Source: Raphanus sativus (lineage: Eukaryota; Streptophyta; Magnoliopsida; Brassicales; Brassicaceae). From it: a stretch of 64,000 nucleotides of DNA. The first letter of the stretch is position 1. Each line of letters starts with the position of its first letter. Location: the NCBI RefSeq assembly GCF_000801105.2, contig NC_079519.1, positions 34,075,288 to 34,139,287 of the forward strand, written 5' to 3'. This document shows positions 56,501-64,000 of the stretch, one piece after another. Position numbers and translations under genes: made by a program. The notes under the pieces were generated by a model that ran no database searches, was not told the DNA's origin, and saw only the letters and a list, made by a program, of their open reading frames with translations.

Positions 56501-57911
56501 CAACCGCAAAAGTCTTCTCAAAGATGGACCGTGGAGAGTTCCTCACACTTGTTGCTTCTGCTGAGGTAGTTAATTTTTTTTTCTTTGCTTCTTCAGTGAT
56601 ATATAAAACCACCATATTAAAACTAATTGACAATAAATGGATTTATTCTAACTCTTTATATATTAGTTAATTAATTCTTCAACTAACTAACTAACAATGT
56701 GACATTTTCATTCATTCAATAACAACATTTCATTTGTGTCTCCTGATTTACTTAGGCTAGCAGTGAACACCCCTTGGCAAAAGCTATAGTGGACTACGCT
56801 CGCCAGTTCCACTCCATTGATGAATCAGCTGAAGACAGCAAAGAGTCTCAAAACTCTGGATGGTTACTCGATACATCAGATTTCTCTGCTCTTCCCGGGA
56901 AAGGGATTCAGTGCTTAGTCAACAACAAGATGATTCTGGTTTGGATTTTAAATATATAGAATTTTAAATGAATTAGTCCTGTACATGTTATAGGACTAGT
57001 CCAAACCATATATTATATCAACTTCTTTAGCTTTTGATTATGTGTTATTTAACTGAAAGAAAATATTTTTTATTCGGTTAGGTGGGAAACCGTAAACTTA
57101 TGTCGGAAAACTCCATAACCATCCCAGACCACGTTGACAAGTTTGTTGGGGAGCTTGAAGAAAGCGCAAGGACGGGAGTCATTGTAGCCTATAACGGCGA
57201 ACTAGTTGGCGTGATGGGAATCGCTGATCCGCTAAAGCGAGAAGCCCCTATGGTTGTGGAACTTCTCCGTAGAATGGGTGTTCGTTCCATAATGGTTACA
57301 GGTGATAACTGGAGAACAGCAAGAGCCGTTGCCAAAGAGGTTAGGAATCATTTTTGTTTCTTTGTGTTTGGTTTGGTTATTGTAGTTTTTTATATCTCGG
57401 TTTGTTTGTTTTGTTTTGTGTGTGGCATGAGTAGGTTGGTATCGAAGACGTGAGAGCGGAAGTAATGCCAGCGGGGAAAGCTGAAGTGGTCCGTTCACTG
57501 CAAAAAGACGGAAGCACGGTTGGGATGGTTGGAGATGGAATCAATGACTCGCCGGCTCTAGCCGCTGCGGACGTGGGAATGGCTATCGGTGCAGGGACTG
57601 ATGTAGCGATAGAAGCAGCTGATTACGTTCTGATGAGAAACAACTTGGAAGATGTTATTATAGCCATCGATCTCTCGAGGAAAACTTTAACAAGAATCCG
57701 GATGAATTACGTTTTCGCCATGGCTTACAACGTAGTGTCGATCCCTATAGCAGCAGGAGTGTTCTTCCCGCTTTTGCGAGTGCAACTGCCGCCATGGGCC
57801 GCGGGAGCATGCATGGCACTCTCTTCGGTTAGTGTAGTTTGCTCTTCTTTGCTTCTTAGGAGATACAAGAAGCCAAGCCTTAACTCTATTGTGGAAATCA
57901 CCAAAGAGTAA
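53511..57911 (+). CDS. RAN1: Copper-transporting P1B-type ATPase RAN1/HMA7
   Basis: RAN1 pumps copper into the endomembrane system and is needed to load copper into ethylene receptors. Nine exons join in phase: 53511-53846, 54424-55032, 55197-55626, 55698-56023, 56092-56150, 56223-56565, 56756-56938, 57082-57339, 57435-57911, giving 1006 residues (Arabidopsis about 1001). Two N-terminal metal-binding domains carry GMTCAAC (residues ~70 and ~151). A third HMA-like segment ([17 protein letters not shown]) lacks the CxxC. Membrane helices surround the CPC motif ([12 protein letters not shown], ~622). TGES, DKTGTLT (~667, phosphorylated Asp), TGDN and [10 protein letters not shown] (~881) are all intact. 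The last residues [10 protein letters not shown] match the usual short C-terminus. Intron 1 (53847-54423) is filled with dispersed CCGAA-type repeat. Function as a copper pump is very likely. Confidence 0.96.
53950..54335. repeat. Dispersed CCGAA-type repeat in RAN1 intron 1
   Basis: Words such as AACCCGAACC, TATCCGAAAAAGTATTC, ACCGAACCTGACC and TACCCGAA match the repeat family at 30128-30760 and (inverted) 1955-2570. No Helitron ends were seen here. Confidence 0.5.
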
Positions 57912-58379
57912 GTTTCTTTTTTCTTATTGGAGTGGTTGACTTACTTCTGTTGTGGAAAATGAGTAAATAATGTGTATTTACTTTTTGTTTATTTTGGTTG
58001 TTACTGTAACCATGTTAATCACGAATATATTGGCCATGAGATGATTCTTATGATCTTATCTGTATGTAAGAGAATTTCTCGGCCTTTCTTGTAAAAATGG
58101 TTTCTTTACCTTATATTTTGACATTTGTTTTTTTTTTCGGAACAACAAGAACGTGTTTTAGGAAAAAAAAAATTAGATCTCGAGTGGTTTTAATGATTTT
58201 GAAGTCAGCCAAAATTTATTTAAGGATGATGATGATATTAAAAGGGATACTGACTTTGAAAATCATGCATCTATTGAGAAACGCCAGCCACAACTTGAAC
58301 TCTGATATTTAGAGTATACATGTACAAGGTAAGCAAGATTAGTTAGATTTTTGAAACCATCATCAACAGCAAAGAAGCA
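57912..58379. other. Intergenic, RAN1 3' region
   Basis: RAN1 3' UTR in the first ~200 bases; nothing else recognised. Confidence 0.35.
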
Positions 58380-58553
58380 GACCTTTTAAGATTCAGAATC
58401 CCAAAATAAGAATAATAATCCAAATGCAATCCTCCAAGGTCCAAGCCAGTAACTCTTTTGTGTTTTTGGTCACATGTTATACCAAGCCAACTGCAGAGAG
58501 AGAATTGAGTTTTTCCACGAGGACAAGACATCTCTCTTGTCTTCGGAAACTAA
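58380..58553 (-). pseudogene. N-terminal remnant of an LRR receptor-like kinase (FLS2/EFR subfamily XII type)
   Basis: In one minus frame from 58553 the sequence reads LVSEDKRDVLSSWKNS, and in the next frame it continues CSWLGITCDQKHKRVTGLD then LGGL. Together these match the LRRNT cap of subfamily XII receptor kinases (EFR-like). The frame change between them is a disabling indel. Similarity fades after LGGLHL, and no LRRs or kinase follow. It is a short relic of a once larger gene. Confidence 0.62.
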
Positions 58554-58751
58554 CGGTTGCTTAAAGTTTCATTGGTAAATCCGTATGCTTCAAATAACAT
58601 GGGAGTAATAAAAGCAAGTAAAAGACAGTCCCATGTTTCTCATATTTACAGTAACCCATTTGAAATAAATTACTATAACCAAATTTATAAAATGATGAAT
58701 ATCCATGAAACGTCTCAAAATCAAAAGAAATCAAAGCAAATAAAAAAGAAA

Positions 58752-61031
58752 TCACAACATACTATCAGCTCTTGAAGGCAACCTCCTAAAGAAGTTTTGA
58801 GGAACCGAAGGAATATCAAAAACCCTAAGCCTAGGGTGTCTCATGACGTAGAAGGCAAGCAAAGTCATCAGCAGTCTCATGGAGATCAAGAAGATTACTC
58901 CACAAGCAACCAAACAAAACATGGAAAACAGAAACGTCGCCCTAGGATCTCTCCAGCTCAACAGATTCTTCACTCTCTCCCCCTGTGTAGCCAAGTCTCC
59001 TAAAACCATCATCATCCTCCCCGCAATTCCTCTTAACCTATCATACCTTTTCTTCACCAAATCTCCAGATTTCCCACTCGGAAACCCATCAAACTCCTCG
59101 TCTAGCTCATCAGGTAAAGCAGAATCCGCTTTAGACAGCTTTATATCCATGTGAGGAGGATGCCTCGGTCTCAAACGGTATCGATAAAAACCAATCACAA
59201 AGCAGTACAGCAGCAGAGAGGTGACGCAGTACTTTGGGAGAAACACAATGAACAAGAAGATAAAATGTGCAAGAACGGTTGTTACCGGACTCTTCCATTT
59301 GCAAACCGAATCAAACCAAATCCAAGCATCAAGAAACGCAGTGAAGAACGTCACCAGCCTTTCGAAATTAGCTCTCCCTCTTCTGATACTCCAGATGTTG
59401 GATCCGAAATCAAGCATGTACTCAATCACATCTCTTCCTAGCGGCGGCTCGGTCCGGCCTAGGTTCATAGAAAGTATATGAGTTGCTTGATGCCTAAGAC
59501 TGTCCAGCTGGTAGATCGACAGTGGAGTTAAGTAGTGCATCATAGGTAGCAACGGCTCTGAGTATTTCTGAAGCATATCGATCGTTGAAGTACATGAGAA
59601 TCGAACCGCCAGCTGGATTTCACCCATTTTCTTCACGCCGTCAGGTTTCAAAACAATGAGGGGATACGAATGCGTGTAGATCCTCTCTGTTTCAAGAGTT
59701 GACAAACGGATCCTGATCTTCCCGATTCTTGAATCTCTTGGACCGTTACTGTTCCCAGGTACTAATAGATGCATGTTGTCGAAAACCCCAATGGTGATAA
59801 CGGTGTAAGGATCATAAACCTCCCAAGTATACTGCTCATTCCATTTAGGGCTAAAAGTATCAACAATCGTCCTCGTTCTCACCCATTTCTGACCGTACTT
59901 CGCCACGCAATACGCATCAGTAGTCCCTCGACCGTCACGTGACTTCATAGGCATCAGACCGGACGCACTGATGACACCAAGCTCCAACACACCAATGGCT
60001 GGAGTCCACAGAACTTTAGCAGAAGCTCTGTAGTCGCTGCTGTACTGAATAGACTCGTCAAGAACATGGTAACCACCGTCCAACGAAACCCGCAGATGAA
60101 TCCTCCCGGCGAATCCCGGCACCGTGTCCACCACGCGCTCGAGGTTATACCACATAGCCGGGACAGGATCCGGCATCACCCTTCTCTCGACCTGAGATAG
60201 CTTTATCTCGCATTTCCCTAAACACTCTTCCTTTTGACCTAACTTGCATTCCAAGCTAAGTATCAAACTGTCTTCAAAAGGCTCAACGGCCACAAACATC
60301 ATGTCCTCGTTCCAAACCGGACTCAAGGTTCGTGTCTGAGACACCCGGCTCCTCACAACAACGTTCCCTAAAAACCCTTTCACCAAAATCTCCGGATTGG
60401 TTCTGTTTCCTTGTAATGGAACCAAATCTTGAGCCTCGATGACGTTCAACCGCAGATACCAAAGCCTCGGAGATAGATAAACTTTGGACCGTGCGATCAC
60501 TGCGTTTTCTCCATTCACGGTAACGCAATCTGAATGCCAAGCTTCAGGGAACACTTCATCAGCTTGTGTCCCCATCCATACAGACAACATAACCTCTCCA
60601 CCAAACCTGTTCCCGTTGATGTCTTCTAATCTATACCACTGAGGAGCCAGTGGACTGTCCGGAGGGACACGTGTCGGAATCTCAGCAACCTCGAACTTAC
60701 ACTTACCAATAATCACTTCTTCGTTGGCCTTCACGGTAACGTCCAAGACGTTTCCTTGGAGACGATCCTTGTTAAAGGCGAACACTTCGTGGAACTCAGG
60801 GTTAGGGTTAGGGTTTGTGCTGTTCTTAGTTCTTCCTTTGTAGCTTCCGATCGTGACTTCGATGAATGAGTCGTCGGAAGGTAAAGCTCGAGCCTTGACG
60901 ATTCGGATGTACAGAAATGTCATTCGTTCCACGAGGTCGAATGATGAAGACTGCATTTCGCCGCCGGGAACTGATCTCCCACCGCCGATTTTCGGACATG
61001 TCTCTTTAAGTGAGAAGTCGTTTTCTGCCAT
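58752..61031 (-). CDS. Multiple C2-domain and transmembrane protein (MCTP), intronless
   Basis: One exon gives 759 residues. Three C2 domains are seen: ~35-150 (LYIRIVKARALPSDDSFIEV), ~195-310 (LRLNVIEAQDLVPLQ, VWNEDMMFVA) and ~350-480 (LELGVISASGLMPMK, DAYCVAKYGQKWVRTRTI, SPKWNEQYTW). A PRT_C membrane region follows at ~590-759, with hydrophobic spans (TVLAHFIFLFIVFLPKYC; FLFSMFCLVACGVIFLI). MCTPs tether ER to plasma membrane, notably at plasmodesmata, and include FTIP1 and QUIRKY. The first C2 lacks the usual aspartates of the DPYV segment, so its calcium binding is doubtful. It resembles Arabidopsis At5g44760, near RAN1 and CHR4. A telomere-like repeat codes for NPNPNP in the first C2. Confidence 0.92.
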   Translation of the reverse strand: MAENDFSLKETCPKIGGGRSVPGGEMQSSSFDLVERMTFLYIRIVKARALPSDDSFIEVTIGSYKGRTKNSTNPNPNPEFHEVFAFNKDRLQGNVLDVTVKANEEVIIGKCKFEVAEIPTRVPPDSPLAPQWYRLEDINGNRFGGEVMLSVWMGTQADEVFPEAWHSDCVTVNGENAVIARSKVYLSPRLWYLRLNVIEAQDLVPLQGNRTNPEILVKGFLGNVVVRSRVSQTRTLSPVWNEDMMFVAVEPFEDSLILSLECKLGQKEECLGKCEIKLSQVERRVMPDPVPAMWYNLERVVDTVPGFAGRIHLRVSLDGGYHVLDESIQYSSDYRASAKVLWTPAIGVLELGVISASGLMPMKSRDGRGTTDAYCVAKYGQKWVRTRTIVDTFSPKWNEQYTWEVYDPYTVITIGVFDNMHLLVPGNSNGPRDSRIGKIRIRLSTLETERIYTHSYPLIVLKPDGVKKMGEIQLAVRFSCTSTIDMLQKYSEPLLPMMHYLTPLSIYQLDSLRHQATHILSMNLGRTEPPLGRDVIEYMLDFGSNIWSIRRGRANFERLVTFFTAFLDAWIWFDSVCKWKSPVTTVLAHFIFLFIVFLPKYCVTSLLLYCFVIGFYRYRLRPRHPPHMDIKLSKADSALPDELDEEFDGFPSGKSGDLVKKRYDRLRGIAGRMMMVLGDLATQGERVKNLLSWRDPRATFLFSMFCLVACGVIFLISMRLLMTLLAFYVMRHPRLRVFDIPSVPQNFFRRLPSRADSML

Positions 61032-63607
61032 TGTTGTTGTTGTGGAAATTTTTTATGTTCTTTGAGAGAGAAAATAGATTATACGTTTGAAGATATTTAT
61101 TTGGTATATAACATTCAAAAGACACGAACATTTTACCTTCTAAGTTTATAACATTTGTTTCCTTGTTAGATGAAGAGAATTAAATTGCTTTACCAATCGT
61201 TTTAAATGTGAAGATTCTATGCAAATCATTTGTGAGAAATTTTCGGATTTAATTTTGAAAAGACGTTACAAGTCATTTATCTCATATCAGGAGTTTTTTT
61301 TTTTTTTTTTTTTAAATGATTCGTGAGAAGAGAATAATTCAAACTTCAACGTATTGCTAAACCAAAATTAAATCATACTGGTTTTCATAACACAATTTTT
61401 TTTAATTTTTCTATAATAGTTCTGAGTATAAAGTGTTATGCAACCTTTGATAAAAAAAAGTGTTATACAACCTAAGTATGAATAACTAGTATGCAACCTC
61501 TTTTTCAAAAAGAAAGAAAAAACTAGTATGCAACCTATGTGCTAATTCATCATATTTTTTTTTTAAACTAATTCTTAGTTATAGTGTTAATCATATAAAA
61601 AGATCATACATTTTTTGTTGGCAATACTATAGGTGATTTCCGGAAATATATAAAATAATAAATAAATGAATACTTAATATTTCCTATCTACATTCTTAAT
61701 TTCTATGTATGAAAAATAAATATATTATTGTTTTGAATAAGAATATGTTGTTATCTTACTTAAAAACGTAATTTCAGAAATAAAACTTGAAGCGATTGGC
61801 TACTCACTTTTGTGTATATTAGATTATAAACTTCATCATTCGACCTCGTGGAACAAATTTGAACAGATTAACAATAATTGAGACAAATTTGAACTGATTA
61901 ATAATAATAATAATTAAATTATACTATTCAAAGAAACATAATAAAATATGTATATATAATATTTGGTATAACATTATTCATTTTACACCAAATTTAGTGG
62001 GATAGCGACATTTCTAGTGTTCTAATGGAGATGAAATTACACCAAATTTGGTGTTTGGTTGTTTCATTGGAATTGACTTTAGCTTTGAGCACAATTACAG
62101 AAGTGTACTCCATATCAGGAAGAATAAATGTAGGTTGATGTTTGAAGGATCAAGTAGCATAGTCATGAATTCATGAGCCACGTGTGAAAAAGACAGCAGA
62201 AGCAGCTTTAAAGAACAAGAGATAAACAACTTAAAATGCAATTAGAAGAAGAATAAGACAAATAAAAGGGTGAGGAAGTTTATAATGGTTCAACAAAAAT
62301 GGATGCAATATCACAGTGACCACGAAGCAAGAAGTTAAGAATGACTTACCAAAATCATATACGATCTTTGATTTTAGGGGCCAGTTTTTTAAAGAAATTA
62401 CTTGGTTCAGTTGGCTTTAGGTTACACATATATTCAGTTTGATGCTGGGTTCGATCTTCCCCCAAAACAAATTTTACCAAATGTAATATTAAAGGGCCAA
62501 AATTTTTTTTTTGGCTTGTAGGCCTAGAAAACTCAGGCACGGCTCTGATTATAGTATTTATCTTAGAGTTGAACCATTACAATATTCTTGTTTTATTAAG
62601 GTAAAACTGGATTTATTTTTCTAATTGCATTTAGTCGAGTGTTTCATCTTATGTAGCATAAGGGAACTGATGTATTTAAACTTTTTTGGTTAGGACTTAG
62701 GAAACAAACAGTATCTGTTCTTTTGGATAAATAATTTTTACATCCATCTAGGGACTGCTAGGTCGGTATGGGTTTTATTTCTGAGAACTGTTTAGTGGAT
62801 ATTCATCATGGATATGATACATTTTCATTTGTTTGTTTTAAATAGTAAAGCATCAGAGACATTAAGGCAAGAATTCTATAAATTAATATTCGATAAAATA
62901 ATAAGCACGGTAAACTAAAAAGAATTCTGGTCCTAAATTGCATGGTTCGAAATATGATAAAATCAAAGATAATTAGATAATATTTTATTCTAAAATTCTA
63001 TGTAAATAGATGGTCCCATTAAAATCAAAAATTTAAAATTTATATGTATATATATTTTAGGTAACTACAAAAACCGATTGTATAATTGGTTTTATATTTA
63101 TAAATAGAACTATCTTTATATTTTCATAATATTTCAATATATTCCAATGACATTTTGTAGAATTATATTTTAAACCAATTTAAATTCAATGAAACATATT
63201 TTATTTACACCAAATCTTAAAAATCATATGAAATTTGCATTTTAAAATTTTGGGCAATGTCTATACGGTAAAAAAAAGCTTTGTCTTATTTTATAAAAAA
63301 TATTTCAAAATATAACAATGTAAAAGTAAATATTTTATTTACAAATTAATATCTCTGTAAATTAGTAAAACAGTATAGTCCCAGCATTATTCATTTGTAG
63401 AGTTTTTAATGTAGATTGTATATTCAGCACAATTAGAGGATGTTATTTTTTTTTCAATATTATTAATCCAAATTTGGCAATACATGAATCTGAAATGCTA
63501 TATAATACATAAATTAACTGTTACATTTCATTTGTTTGTTTTAATTTATTTTGCTATTTATAAAAGAAGGATATGATACATTTAGACTCATCATAGAAAG
63601 CGATTCT
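61032..63607. other. Intergenic region with hAT-like fragment
   Basis: Promoter side of the MCTP gene, then AT-rich DNA. A poly-T run lies at 61290-61310. Around 62370-62545 the sequence ends GGCACGGCTCTG with GGGCC and GGCCTAG motifs before it, like the right end of the hAT element at 36627-37285, so a related fragment is likely. No matching left end was found. No gene seen. Confidence 0.45.
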
Positions 63608-63950
63608 TCAATAGTGGTGTGAGGAAGTAAGATTCATTGATTTCATCGACGGCTGCTTCAATACAACGGCCTCATAGATTTTTTCTGCACTGTTGTTGCC
63701 ATCATTAGCATCCACCACAAGCTTGTAGTTCATACCAGAGACTATCTGAAACTCACTACGAACAACGTTCATAAATTCTTGTCCAAATTGGGTTTGTATG
63801 TTGTACTGGGAGACTGCAACCTAGCCGATCTTTCGACGTGAGGATCCTTAACATCTCTGATGGGATTCCAACTTCCGACACATTCCAAAACAAGCATGTG
63901 AAGAGGGATGAAGATATAGAGAGGAGAAAACGAAAGACTGCCTTACACAT
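63608..63950 (-). pseudogene. Frameshifted phytocystatin
   Basis: The minus strand starts MCKAVFRFLLSI, a signal-peptide-like beginning. One frame then gives GSWNPIRDVKDPHVE and another gives AVSQYNIQTQFGQEFMNVV, then FQIVSGMNYKLVVDANDG and YEAVVLKQPS, ending at a stop at 63608. These are the N-terminal glycine region, the helix motif and the QxVxG-like inhibitory loop (QIVSG) of a phytocystatin. At least two frame changes are needed, one exactly within the LARFAV-type motif and one near the end of the signal peptide. It is most likely a pseudogene; an assembly error cannot be ruled out. Confidence 0.75.
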
Positions 63951-64000
63951 TTTGCTTTTTAATGTAATTATAGCTTTATTAAATCAAATTATTTCTTAAG
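63951..64000. other. Right edge of window
   Basis: Short AT-rich tail; nothing recognised. Confidence 0.3.

Overview
This is plant nuclear DNA, almost certainly from a Brassicaceae species close to Brassica or Raphanus. The genes carry GT-AG introns, the intergenic DNA is very AT-rich, and the proteins read as close orthologues of Arabidopsis genes: RAN1/HMA7, CHR4/PKR1, NDPK1, the E1 subunit of 2-oxoglutarate dehydrogenase, a DUF26 receptor kinase, FBD-type F-box proteins and TIR-only proteins. All exon models below were built by hand from splice signals and reading phase. They close in frame over their full length, but no transcript data were available.

Layout. 1-4.9 kb: the 5' part of an FBD-type F-box gene (minus), a small divergent secreted cystatin, and a minus-strand Helitron. 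5.2-8.7 kb: mitochondrial 2-oxoglutarate dehydrogenase E1 (plus). 9.4-10.5 kb: a shortened F-box/FBD gene. 12.4-15.7 kb: a tRNA-derived SINE, then a complete seven-exon cysteine-rich receptor-like kinase whose first intron holds a duplicated splice donor and repeated palindromes. 16.6-20.9 kb: a 4.3 kb non-coding Helitron with a nested MITE. 21.3-22.8 kb: a complete F-box/FBD gene. 24.9-31.3 kb: a minus-strand cluster of TIR-plus-membrane-anchor genes (two intact, one reduced to a 3' exon). 32.2-32.8 kb: cytosolic nucleoside diphosphate kinase. 33.8-36.3 kb: an ankyrin-repeat/PGG membrane protein. 36.3-39.5 kb: a tandem duplication of an unrecognised repeat-containing acidic protein, one copy of which was broken by a 659 bp hAT-type element with a perfect 8 bp target duplication. 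39.6-40.7 kb: a third Helitron. 43-52.4 kb: CHR4-like CHD3 chromatin remodeller. 53.2 kb: a damaged tRNA-Lys. 53.5-57.9 kb: RAN1-like copper ATPase. 58.4 kb: a remnant of an LRR receptor kinase. 58.8-61.0 kb: an intronless MCTP-type C2 protein. 63.6-63.95 kb: a frameshifted cystatin pseudogene.

The housekeeping genes (OGDH E1, NDPK1, CHR4, RAN1) are well conserved. The DNA between them is fast-evolving: defence-type families (F-box/FBD, CRK, TIR, ankyrin/PGG, cystatin, LRR-RLK) and non-autonomous transposons. No operon-like or pathway cluster is evident. The most unusual items are the repeat protein with its hAT-interrupted twin, the membrane-anchored TIR cluster, the CRK intron with a duplicated donor and palindromes, and the tRNA-Lys with an enlarged T-loop.
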